The translations under genes were made by a program, and so were the position numbers. The notes below the pieces were generated by a model. The model did not search any database, was not told the DNA's origin, and saw only the letters and a program-made list of their open reading frames with translations. Positions 1 to 7,286 of a stretch of 12,999 nt of DNA are shown piece by piece. Each line of letters opens with the position of its first letter. The first letter of the stretch is position 1. Origin of the DNA: Sergeia podlipaevii. Lineage: Eukaryota > Euglenozoa > Kinetoplastea > Trypanosomatida > Trypanosomatidae. The DNA lies in contig JASANZ010001742.1 in assembly GCA_030849805.1 (NCBI GenBank), positions 1 through 12,999 on the forward strand. The letters are read 5' to 3'.

Positions 1-58
1 GCTTGCTCAGCATCCAGTCCTTCGGCGCGTAGAGGCGCTTGAGGTGCTTCTTGGCCAT
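1..58 (-). CDS. RPS4: 40S ribosomal protein S4 (eS4), N-terminal fragment
   Basis: Only the first 19 codons plus one base are in the window; the gene continues past the left edge. The peptide reads MAKKHLKRLYAPKDWMLSK, which I recognise as the conserved N-terminus of eukaryotic ribosomal protein eS4, in the form seen in Leishmania and Trypanosoma. eS4 is a structural protein of the small cytosolic ribosomal subunit and binds rRNA. The ATG at 58-56 is preceded, in transcript sense, by a long pyrimidine tract and a first AG at 88-87, giving a short 28-nt leader. This is the last gene of the visible minus-strand cluster. Identity rests on 19 residues, but they are distinctive for the family. Confidence 0.9.
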   Translation of the reverse strand, partial: MAKKHLKRLYAPKDWMLSK

Positions 59-86
59 CTTTTGGAGTGACTAGGTGTGTGGTTCC

Positions 87-178
87 CTTTATGGAAGAAA
101 GAAGAAGAAAAGAGATGAATGAAAATTGTTGTGTGCAAGAGGGGGGAAAAGAGAAAAGAAAAAAAAAAAGAACGACCT
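87..178 (-). promoter_or_regulatory. Predicted trans-splice acceptor for eS4
   Basis: On the minus strand, 178-89 is strongly pyrimidine-rich (T runs broken by C, then CTT/TTC repeats). No AG occurs between the start of the tract and the AG at 88-87. In kinetoplastids the first AG after the tract normally receives the spliced leader. The leader from 86 to 59 is 28 nt and contains no ATG before the eS4 start. An alternative AG at 72-71 would leave 12 nt. Confidence 0.55.
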
Positions 179-393
179 ATCAAAGATCTATAACAATCAG
201 ATGGGCCAGGCATAAATGAAGGAAAGCATGGCTATTGACCACTGTTTTGAATAGTAATCGAGTGTTTTCATATATACGTCGATAAAGGCACGTCTAAAAC
301 TGGGGAAAAAAGGGGAGGAGGGGGGAATAATTACTTACTGCCACCCCATTCCATATTTATGAGCAGCATATGTCTCGTGCACTGTTGTATTTT

Positions 394-417
394 TGTGTGT
401 GTGTGTGTGTGTGTGTG
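394..417. repeat. (TG)12 microsatellite
   Basis: A run of twelve TG units lies in copy 1 of the duplicated segment. Its counterpart in copy 2 (696-713) is shorter and carries one TGCG interruption, so this locus is variable or was hard to read. Confidence 0.95.
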
Positions 418-504
418 ATGTTTATACATGCTCTACAAAGCAAGCACACACCTGTAACAAAAATATAAATAAATAAATAAATAATAATAATAAATCCTGG
501 TGCT

Positions 505-530
505 TATATATATATATATATATATATATA
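505..530. repeat. (TA)n microsatellite
   Basis: About thirteen TA units, followed by two CTTGATATATATA units. In copy 2 of the duplication (about 799-828) both parts are shorter. Confidence 0.95.
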
Positions 531-934
531 CTTGATATATATATACTTGATATATATATAAAGATTAGCTATTCTTTTTCTCTTTTCAGCACAAACACGC
601 CTGTACGCGGTCGAACATAAATATAAATGTTTAGATCCACNGCCACCCCATTCCATATTTATGAGCAGCATATGTCTCGTGCACTGTTGTATTTTTGCGT
701 GTGTGTGTGTGTGATGTTTATACATGCTCTACAAAGCAAGCACACACCTGTAACAAAAATATAAATAAATAAATAAATAATAATAAATCCTGGTGCTTAT
801 ATATATATATATTCTTGATATATATTTAAAGATTAGCTATTCTTTTTCTCTTTTCAGCACAAACACGCCTGTACGCGGTCGAACATAAATATAAATGTTT
901 AGATCCACAACCACGCACAAACACACATACATAA

Positions 935-946
935 AATAATAATAAT
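935..946. repeat. (AAT)4 tract in thiamine pyrophosphokinase 3' spacer
   Basis: Four AAT units, which read UUA/AUU in the minus-strand transcript, begin about 105 nt after the thiamine pyrophosphokinase stop codon. Comparable trinucleotide tracts occur downstream of the other four genes whose 3' sides are visible. Confidence 0.85.
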
Positions 947-1051
947 AAAAAATAGAAGCAAAAATACAGGTAGATAAAAGAAAAAGAAGGGAAAGCTAAA
1001 GTGCGCTGGCTAAGCTGACGCGACTCACCCTTTTCCTCCTCTTTACTTGAC

Positions 1052-2965
1052 TTACACTCGGTTGCACGTTACGATCGTGGGAGGGTTAACAGTTGCATTC
1101 CACGTGGACTCATTCACATCCACCAACCTCTCTTGTGTCGCCTCTGTGTGGCTAGCCGGCGTACAGCTGTGAAATGAACGTGAATGATGATGTAACGGTC
1201 TCAGATCCACCGTCACCACCGGTGCGGATACAAGGTTAGAAGTAGACAGAATTCCATCAAAAGTGAAGGCGTACTTTTCAGTGTGTGTGAACGCATCGCA
1301 TCGATCTGGGCGGCCCTTCACCATGTTGTAGATCAATCCGGCCGTCTCGATCTCCCGTACAAAGCCAAATGGGATGACCCCGCACAGAGCACCCTCTCCG
1401 CCATCCATGTCCGCCTCTGCATCTTTTCGTGCGATGCTGTTGTCCTCCTTCACGGGCACTTCGGTAGAGCCACCCGCGAGCGCGGGGGTCGCTACCCATC
1501 GCGTCGCCACCCACTGCGTAACGCCATCTGGCCAGCAGGCAAATATTACATTGCCGCGGTTTGTGAGTACCAAGTGAAATTCACGAGCAAAACGTAAGAT
1601 GCAGCCTGTGGCGGCCATCTCGTGGTCTATGCGACCTCCCAGAGCGCCAAGCACAGCAATGGTGGGAAGCACAACGGTGTGCAACACGTGTTGAGGCTCC
1701 CCTCCTGTAGAAAATAGAAGAGAGGAGGTAGTGCTACAAGCAGAAGGTAGCAATGGCAATGATGACGCAGGCGCAGCGACGACATTGAGAGTGAGAGAGG
1801 CAATACGATCACGCTCCAGTGCTTCATCTGATAATGGCGCATCCGCGCTATTGCTACTGCCGCTGTTGCGAATATTGTAGCCGTCAACCTTGTCGGCGTC
1901 AGAGGCAGTCTTCGCCTCTTGCGAGGCACGCACACACAGCTCAAGCATGCTCGCTACATCACTTCCATCAACGACTGGAGTCTTGTGTGAGGCGTCTGTG
2001 GCACTGTCCTCCACCCCATATTCCGTCGCACCGACGCTGCAAGGTGAGGAAAAATGACAAAAATCACCAGGGAAGCTTCGCTGCAGTCGTTGCAGCAGCA
2101 GGACACACTTGTCAAAGTCGGAGGTCATCTGGCAGGTAACGTGCAAAAGCAGCAGTGGCGGCGCCGCCCCTTGCTCTTTCTCATCTTCACCATGGATTCC
2201 ACCAAAGCTTTCCCTGTTGGTGTTCAAAGAATAAAAAGACGATGCAACAGCAGTACCAGCATGGCTGGCGGTAGCACCAGGTGCTGCTGCTGCACGCTTG
2301 CAAGACCACACGGCACGCTCACGCACCACAGCGAGTACCTCCTCCGGTACAGCCTTCACCTTTCCGTAGGGGCCGACCTTCTGGAATGTACCACCGCGAC
2401 TACGGCGGGCTCTATCCTTCTCGCTACCACTACTACCCTCTTCTTCTTTCTCTTCTCCTTGCTGCTGCTGAGGTAAAGTGGATGCGGCGTTGAAGCTATC
2501 CATGTCCCCAATGATCACATCACAAGGGACCTCTACCTCTTGCTCGCATCCAGCACCGCTAGTGACCTCATCTGTCGTCCTAGCCGCTTCACCTTTCTGG
2601 CTTTTCATGTATCGCGCAAGCGTTTCATAGGCACCATCAGCACAGATGAAGTAGCAAATTGTATTCTCTTGATCGCTTTTCGCTTCCTTCCTCGCGTCAT
2701 CAGACACGTGTGGAGCAGCAGCAGTAGCAGCCCCACCACTCCCGCCACGATACACACGATACAGTCGCAGGTACTCTTCAAAATCCCATGCGCTGTTGGA
2801 AGGGCTGTTGAGTAGCACCACCGCAGAGAGACGCTCGGCGCGGGAGCAGGGAGCAACACGAGCGAACAAGCCAGTGTTGCAGCATACTTTACGAAAATAT
2901 GGCGGAACGGAAGAAGGAAGAGCTGCTTGGCCACTGCCGACTGAGGTCATTGCCTGCTTGTTCAT
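1052..2965 (-). CDS. TPK: Thiamine pyrophosphokinase, enlarged kinetoplastid-type form
   Basis: This enzyme (EC 2.7.6.2) transfers pyrophosphate from ATP to thiamine to make thiamine diphosphate, probably in the cytosol. In the 637-residue product the family motifs appear in order: CADGAYETL (108-116), CDVIIGDMDS (148-157) with the metal-binding Asp residues, QMTSDFDKC (279-287), VLGALGGRIDHEMA (438-451), and the C-terminal thiamine-binding domain with CGVIPFG (528-534), AGLIYNM (542-548) and FDGILSTSNLV (569-579). Typical members have 220-320 residues. The excess lies in low-complexity insertions at about 160-268, 300-430 and 485-526, plus a tail after 590. The open frame extends upstream to a TTG at 3019, but that codon lies upstream of the predicted splice acceptor, so I chose the ATG at 2965; a second in-frame ATG follows at 2950. 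The stop is TAA. Trypanosomatids are generally thought to need external thiamine, so salvage is the likely role (inference). Confidence 0.9.
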   Translation of the reverse strand: MNKQAMTSVGSGQAALPSSVPPYFRKVCCNTGLFARVAPCSRAERLSAVVLLNSPSNSAWDFEEYLRLYRVYRGGSGGAATAAAPHVSDDARKEAKSDQENTICYFICADGAYETLARYMKSQKGEAARTTDEVTSGAGCEQEVEVPCDVIIGDMDSFNAASTLPQQQQGEEKEEEGSSGSEKDRARRSRGGTFQKVGPYGKVKAVPEEVLAVVRERAVWSCKRAAAAPGATASHAGTAVASSFYSLNTNRESFGGIHGEDEKEQGAAPPLLLLHVTCQMTSDFDKCVLLLQRLQRSFPGDFCHFSSPCSVGATEYGVEDSATDASHKTPVVDGSDVASMLELCVRASQEAKTASDADKVDGYNIRNSGSSNSADAPLSDEALERDRIASLTLNVVAAPASSLPLLPSACSTTSSLLFSTGGEPQHVLHTVVLPTIAVLGALGGRIDHEMAATGCILRFAREFHLVLTNRGNVIFACWPDGVTQWVATRWVATPALAGGSTEVPVKEDNSIARKDAEADMDGGEGALCGVIPFGFVREIETAGLIYNMVKGRPDRCDAFTHTEKYAFTFDGILSTSNLVSAPVVTVDLRPLHHHSRSFHSCTPASHTEATQERLVDVNESTWNATVNPPTIVTCNRV

Positions 2966-2981
2966 GAGTTCTCTGTCGATG

Positions 2982-3052
2982 CTTTTTTTATTTAAGATAT
3001 TGAGAATAGGTGCACACAAGCATATGTATATATATATAGAGAGAGAGAGAGA
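2982..3052 (-). promoter_or_regulatory. Predicted trans-splice acceptor for thiamine pyrophosphokinase
   Basis: On the minus strand a (CT)7 tract (3052-3039) is followed by TA-rich sequence. The first AG after it is at 2983-2982, leaving a 16-nt leader before the ATG at 2965. No other AG lies between. This placement supports the ATG rather than the upstream TTG at 3019. Confidence 0.45.
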
Positions 3053-3607
3053 TATGGCCGTTGTACTTTTGATATAAAAATGAAGAAAAACAAAGAGATG
3101 ATGACATTGTTAATTAACACGCATACATTGAAAAAAAAAAATATATAAGCAATGCATTCTGATAAATGAGAAAGGAAAAAAAAACATCCACAAGATAACA
3201 TATATGTCGATCCCTAGAAGTAACGCAAAAAGACAACTGCGTTGCGAGCCTCCCATATTTTTGCTACTCTAGACATTCTGATCTTTTGTTTGTTTGTTTG
3301 TTTCCTTCGTACGGAAGTGAAAAGAATATATATATATATTGTAGCAGTAGCAATAGTAAAAGAGCATCCCACATCCACAAAATCCAAATATATGTGTATA
3401 TATGTGTAACCTGGATGTAACAGAAAAAGAAATGAGAGAAAAAAAAGAGGCCGCCCTATTCGCCTACGTGGTCAGAAATATACAAAAAAAAAAAAAGAAA
3501 GAAGGAAGGAAAATAAACAATACAATATGAAACGTTTGTATCTACAATGCACACACACAAGTGAAAAAAAAAGAAATGTCATGAAAATTGGCTCAGCTCC
3601 TACGAGC

Positions 3608-3837
3608 CATTATATATATATATATAGAAGTGTCTTAAAAAAAAAAAAAACTGTAGACTGATAAAACAAAGTGCAAAAATGAAAAAAAAACGTACAAGAA
3701 ACATCAAAAAAAANCATTATATATATATATATAGAAGTGTCTAAAAAAAAATAATAATAATAATAACTGTAGACTGATATAAAACAAAGTGCAAAAATGA
3801 AAAAAAAAAACGTACAAGAAACATCAAAAAAAAAAAA
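3608..3837. repeat. Direct duplication flanking N at 3714
   Basis: Copy 1 (3608-3713) and copy 2 (3715-3837) both start CATTATATATATATATATAG and both end ACGTACAAGAAACATC followed by an A run. Differences are confined to tandem repeats and homopolymers. Copy 1 has a pure A run where copy 2 has (AAT)5 at 3750-3764, copy 2 has one extra TA before AAAAC, and A-run lengths differ. The pattern matches the first duplication and again suggests overlapping contig ends joined by one N. Confidence 0.9.
3750..3764. repeat. (AAT)5 tract in EndoG-like gene 3' spacer
   Basis: Five AAT units lie about 200 nt beyond the EndoG-like stop codon. They are present only in copy 2 of the local duplication; copy 1 carries a plain A run at the same place. 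Confidence 0.85.
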
Positions 3838-3966
3838 CAAAAAAAAAGCGCCATTAGGCAGGTTACAAATCTATAAGAATCTACGTGATGTATAAAATAA
3901 AATCTAGTAGGCTAATATTCTTCTGTTTTTTTTTCCTCATTCTTATCATTCCACTTTTATATTCCT

Positions 3967-6795
3967 TCACAAACCTTCTTGAGCCTCCTTGGACTGGATC
4001 GCGCCATCACGGCGCAGCACCACCGCTCGAGACGGTCGTCGCCCTCTCCGCTGCCGCGGGGGAGCGATCACCTTCTCATGAACTTTCCTTACACCACTCG
4101 GAGGCGTGCTCACCGGTGGCGACGTGGAAGCTGCAATGACCTCCTTCCGATCAGCTGCAGAGATGTCATCTACAGAACCGTAGAGCTCTGGCGATCTCAA
4201 TGAATGTGCCGCCTCCCCGTTAATCTCCTTCGCACTGTTCTTGAAAATGTGATAGTATGAGAAAGAAGAGATGCAACTGTGAATTTTCCTTCCACCCTCA
4301 GCGGAAATGCGTGTGTAGCGTAGAAGAAGCCGTGACCACCACGTCCGCCGCCGCCACTCCCGCTGTTGCACGGGGAATAGCACTACGTGTGATAAAAGCG
4401 ATGTCGCGTCACCGTTACAAGAGGAGGAGAGACTTGGCGAAACAGAAGCAGGAGAGGAACGACGAGGACAGAGCCATGAAGAAAACCATGATGAGGTCGC
4501 CGCCAGACGCTTGCGGACGTGACCACTCACCCCGACGACTGCGCTCTCGCCCCCTTCGTGCACTTCAACAGTGTACCCACGGCGGCGCTGAAGCTCGCGC
4601 AGTGAAGCGGCCAACCGTGTCTCGAGTTCGTCAAGGGGTACCATGAAGGACCTCAAAATAGTCCTCCACGCAGCGTCTGCATCTGGGCATCCGGTCGGTG
4701 GGGTCACATCACCTTCAGAGGAGTTGGGAACGACGAAGGCAACGTGTTGGTGCGTCTCCACGTCCCAAGCGGCAAGAAACATCGCATCCGGGATGAGCAC
4801 GCCACTGGTAACGGCGTCTGGCTGAGCACCGTTTGTCGCCGTCTTAGAGCTGCCATGTTGGTTTCCTGCAGAAGCCTTTGATGACGATGAAGAGGAGCGC
4901 GGTGACGAAAAAAAAAGTGGGCCCGTGCATATGGCTAGGGTGCGCTTGGTGGGAGCATCCGCGCGGTCACCATTGTGTCCCCGTTGTTGTTGCCGTCGTG
5001 GTCGTTGCTGTCCACGCCAAAGGTAAGTAACGAGAAAGTGCTGCTTGCGCAGGTGCCGGGCGTGCTGGCGTAACACTCGCTGTACTGCCGGAGCATAAAG
5101 CGCTGCATAGACCCTTGGGCTGCTGCTGGCCACGTCATCATGCATAAGCCTCTCTAGCAAAGGCGGCGTAGTACGATGACCCATAATAGATGCCGCTGGT
5201 GTTGTCGTGGTAGTAGTCGACACCGTGGCTGCACTTGTATTGCGTAGCAGTTGTCTTGAGCGTCGTCGTACTGCACCACTTGACGTTGAGGGCACTGCCT
5301 TCTGCTTTATTCCAGCGGAGGAACGTCGCAAAATGGGTCTTCTTTGTCCCCGGGTTCCGTTGTCGTCATCGTCCTCTAGTGAAGGAGTACACATGGAAAG
5401 CCGTGGGGCAGCTACGTACTCCCGTGTTGCTCGCTCCAGTCGTTTCCACACACCTCGATTGACACCGCAGTCTTGCAGCACCGTGTTCGACACCAACGCC
5501 GCCTCCAGTGCGGCTTGTGTGGTGCTCGCTACAGAGGCATGCGGAGCAAGGTGGCCTCGATCCATGCCAGGTGCCTTCATCTCACTTAATGAACGCCGCC
5601 ACCGACGCGGGATGGCACGGTCAGGAAAGAAGAGTGGAATGCGAGGCTGCCGTCGCGCCTGTGCGGCGGCCTCTGCGGTTGCGTAGTAGACAGATAGAAC
5701 AGGTGTGCGAGCGTGTGAGTCATACAGTACAGTAAAGGTCTGTCGTTGCAAGATCACAAACTGTGGTGGTGGTGGAGGTGCGGACACATCAGAACAGCCG
5801 TCCACAGAGCCAACGCAAGCCTCCTGACCCCTGCATGGCGTCGTCCTGTGAGTCTTTCGAGAATGCGATGGTGTACGCGATGGCAAAAGCAGACATGGCA
5901 GCTGTTGCCATCCATCCTGGACTCCACTGCCGCGGCACACCCTGCGTAGTAATGTGTTGCCCCAGTCCTGCACCTGCGCAGGGTCCACTGCGAGGCCAGC
6001 CGCCGTTGCAGACGCTGCGGCGGTGATGACGCACGTGTTCACAAAATGATCATTACCTACTGATGCGACTGCCGTTGTTAGAGCTGTCGATTGTCTCCGG
6101 GAGCTGTCTCGACCACGTTTTATGCAGGGCGGCGGCGGTTCACAAGACGACTGACCTGCCGCTGCTGACGCTGACGCGCTTACAGAAGCAGAAGCACAGG
6201 CAGAAGTAGGAGGTGCCACACCCGGCGTCACAACAGAGGCGGCGGCGACCAGAGGATTTGCCGCTCGGCGTGACCACCACCGCCACACGGGCACCGATCC
6301 AGCCAAGTAGGCCTTCCTCCTCGTGTCTCTGTACAAAAATGAGCAGACCGACGTGAAACTATGAGCGCCACTGCTGCTAGGGAGAAGCCACACAGGGTTG
6401 TACCGCCTGCGCAATGCAGTTTGACGTCGATGTAGAAGCCACTGAGTGACTGGCACGTTGCTGGTCCACCCCGCAAAGGCCCCCACAGCAAACACAATGA
6501 ACGCTCCAGCTGTGAGCTCCAGCGTACCCCACTTCTTACAAGTATCTGAGCTCGTTGAGGACGGAGGCACGGCAGAACGCAGAAGCAGCACTGATGAGGT
6601 CGGCAGCACGCTAAAAGATAAGAAAGAAAAAGCGTGTGTAAGCACCGTGCTTGCACTAGGAGTGCAGGACGCAAGGTACGCCCAAGTAGCCTGCATCGCT
6701 TCTACCACATTGAGGGTAGTGACCCTCGAAATTGGCTGTGAGTGGGCTCTATCGCTACCATCGGCATCACATGTAAAAGAACGAGACCACTTCAT
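3967..6795 (-). CDS. Divergent EndoG/NUC1-family DNA/RNA non-specific endonuclease
   Basis: The 942-residue product carries the signatures of the DNA/RNA non-specific endonuclease family, which cleaves nucleic acid with a Mg-dependent ββα-metal active site. YDSHARTPVLSVYYAT (358-373) matches the strand before the active site. DRGHLAP (412-418) holds the catalytic His415. NRGVWKRLE (446-454) holds the metal-binding Asn446, 31 residues after His415, close to the spacing I recall for yeast NUC1. AICTGPLFF (621-629) and a β-strand region at 671-690 complete the fold. A hydrophobic stretch at 52-72 and another at 94-111 suggest membrane anchoring or an N-terminal targeting region, as in mitochondrial EndoG (inference). 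Low-complexity Ser/Thr/Ala/Arg insertions occur at about 190-345, 461-560, 596-617 and 630-660, with a basic tail after 808. Known EndoG proteins have roughly 300-500 residues, so this may be a divergent paralogue rather than the classical trypanosomatid EndoG. The start is the ATG at 6795; the stop is TGA. Confidence 0.8.
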   Translation of the reverse strand: MKWSRSFTCDADGSDRAHSQPISRVTTLNVVEAMQATWAYLASCTPSASTVLTHAFSFLSFSVLPTSSVLLLRSAVPPSSTSSDTCKKWGTLELTAGAFIVFAVGAFAGWTSNVPVTQWLLHRRQTALRRRYNPVWLLPSSSGAHSFTSVCSFLYRDTRRKAYLAGSVPVWRWWSRRAANPLVAAASVVTPGVAPPTSACASASVSASASAAAGQSSCEPPPPCIKRGRDSSRRQSTALTTAVASVGNDHFVNTCVITAAASATAAGLAVDPAQVQDWGNTLLRRVCRGSGVQDGWQQLPCLLLPSRTPSHSRKTHRTTPCRGQEACVGSVDGCSDVSAPPPPPQFVILQRQTFTVLYDSHARTPVLSVYYATAEAAAQARRQPRIPLFFPDRAIPRRWRRSLSEMKAPGMDRGHLAPHASVASTTQAALEAALVSNTVLQDCGVNRGVWKRLERATREYVAAPRLSMCTPSLEDDDDNGTRGQRRPILRRSSAGIKQKAVPSTSSGAVRRRSRQLLRNTSAATVSTTTTTTPAASIMGHRTTPPLLERLMHDDVASSSPRVYAALYAPAVQRVLRQHARHLRKQHFLVTYLWRGQQRPRRQQQRGHNGDRADAPTKRTLAICTGPLFFSSPRSSSSSSKASAGNQHGSSKTATNGAQPDAVTSGVLIPDAMFLAAWDVETHQHVAFVVPNSSEGDVTPPTGCPDADAAWRTILRSFMVPLDELETRLAASLRELQRRRGYTVEVHEGGESAVVGVSGHVRKRLAATSSWFSSWLCPRRSSPASVSPSLSSSCNGDATSLLSHVVLFPVQQREWRRRTWWSRLLLRYTRISAEGGRKIHSCISSFSYYHIFKNSAKEINGEAAHSLRSPELYGSVDDISAADRKEVIAASTSPPVSTPPSGVRKVHEKVIAPPRQRRGRRPSRAVVLRRDGAIQSKEAQEGL

Positions 6796-6814
6796 TTCGA
6801 AATCTCTAGCCTCT

Positions 6815-6878
6815 CTACATATGTGTATTGTGATGTAAACGTATAGAACAACAAAGCAAAAAAAAAAAAGAGATAAAA
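6815..6878 (-). promoter_or_regulatory. Predicted trans-splice acceptor for the EndoG-like gene
   Basis: On the minus strand a T-rich tract (about 6878-6858, with a run of twelve T) is followed by the first AG at 6816-6815. No AG lies between. The leader would be 19 nt and contains no ATG before the start at 6795. Confidence 0.5.
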
Positions 6879-7232
6879 TAAATTTGTACTAAATGCAATA
6901 ATGAAAGTATGTAGAGAGAAGAATAGAAAAAGAATAGAATACTAATGACAACAGCAAAAAAGGGAAAAAGAAAACCAGTGTCGAATATCAAGTATAGCGT
7001 CCAAGTCTTGTATTCGCACTACGGCACCACAAAACAACAAAAAAAGGTAATCATGCCAAAAAAAAGGACGTTTTTATGTTCACTTATTCTTTATTTTATA
7101 GCTGTATTAAACGAATAATGGAACAACAAGGAAGAGGGAAGACAACACTCTTTCAACACATACGTGGGTGCCCAAACACCACGCAAGGCAACCAAATCGC
7201 AAGCCGACACCATATAAAACAAAAATTGACAG

Positions 7233-7244
7233 TAATAATAATAA
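7233..7244. repeat. (TAA)4 tract in GPN1 3' spacer
   Basis: Four TAA units (UUA in the minus-strand transcript) lie shortly after the GPN1 stop codon and are followed by a run of A. Confidence 0.85.
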
Positions 7245-7286
7245 AAAAAGAGCGGTTCTGAGAAGGACAGCAATCATCATCACTCA

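Larger units (their letters stand above)
340..908. repeat. Direct duplication flanking N at 641
   Basis: Copy 1 (340-640) and copy 2 (642-908) start with the same GCCACCCCATTCC and end with the same GTTTAGATCCAC. Between those ends they match except in tandem-repeat length: the TG run is 12 units at 394-417 and shorter or interrupted at 696-713, the TAAA/TAA stretches differ, and the TA run at 505-530 and the CTTGATATAT units are reduced in copy 2. Exact end-to-end correspondence on either side of one N suggests two contig ends that overlap but were not merged. A real tandem duplication is the alternative. Confidence 0.9.
59..1051. other. Spacer between eS4 and thiamine pyrophosphokinase
   Basis: This 993-base AT-rich spacer has no convincing gene; its short open frames come from microsatellites. 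Left to right it holds the eS4 acceptor tract, a unique stretch (about 180-339), two near-identical copies of a 270-300 bp segment around an N at 641, and a tail with (AAT)4 at 935-946 about 105 nt beyond the thiamine pyrophosphokinase stop. In transcript sense the right part is the thiamine kinase 3' UTR and the far left is the eS4 leader. Confidence 0.8.
2966..3966. other. Spacer between thiamine pyrophosphokinase and the EndoG-like gene
   Basis: This 1001-base spacer has no convincing gene. It is extremely A-rich on the plus strand, with A runs of 8-14, (GA)7 at 3039-3052, a TTTG repeat at about 3285-3303, TA runs near 3327-3340, and the second N-flanking duplication at 3608-3837. In transcript sense it is the 3' UTR of the EndoG-like gene followed by the thiamine pyrophosphokinase acceptor. 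Plus-strand 3921-3966, next to the EndoG-like stop, is pyrimidine-rich. Confidence 0.8.
6796..7286. other. Spacer between the EndoG-like gene and GPN1
   Basis: This 491-base AT-rich spacer has no convincing gene. It contains the EndoG-like acceptor tract on the left, A-rich sequence, and (TAA)4 at 7233-7244 about 43 nt beyond the GPN1 stop. The short open frames here are compositional and show no family signature. Confidence 0.75.

Noticed and set aside
504..725. Minus-strand open frame ending in Tyr-Ile repeats
   Set aside because: It spans the N at 641 and consists of microsatellite translation.
394..946. CRISPR-like or satellite array
   Set aside because: There are only two copies of one long segment plus simple repeats, with no regularly spaced repeat units.
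2054..2476. Plus-strand open frame opposite thiamine pyrophosphokinase
   Set aside because: It is antisense to a well-supported gene, low in complexity and matches no family.
2966..3019. TTG as the start of thiamine pyrophosphokinase
   Set aside because: The codon is not ATG and lies upstream of the first AG after the pyrimidine tract, so it would not be in the mature mRNA.
3610..3840. Minus-strand open frame rich in Phe and Tyr-Ile repeats
   Set aside because: It translates A runs and TA repeats and crosses the N at 3714, so it is compositional.
5207..5686. Plus-strand open frame of 159 codons opposite the EndoG-like gene
   Set aside because: It lies antisense to the region holding the nuclease active site, has no recognisable motif, and is expected by chance in GC-rich coding DNA.
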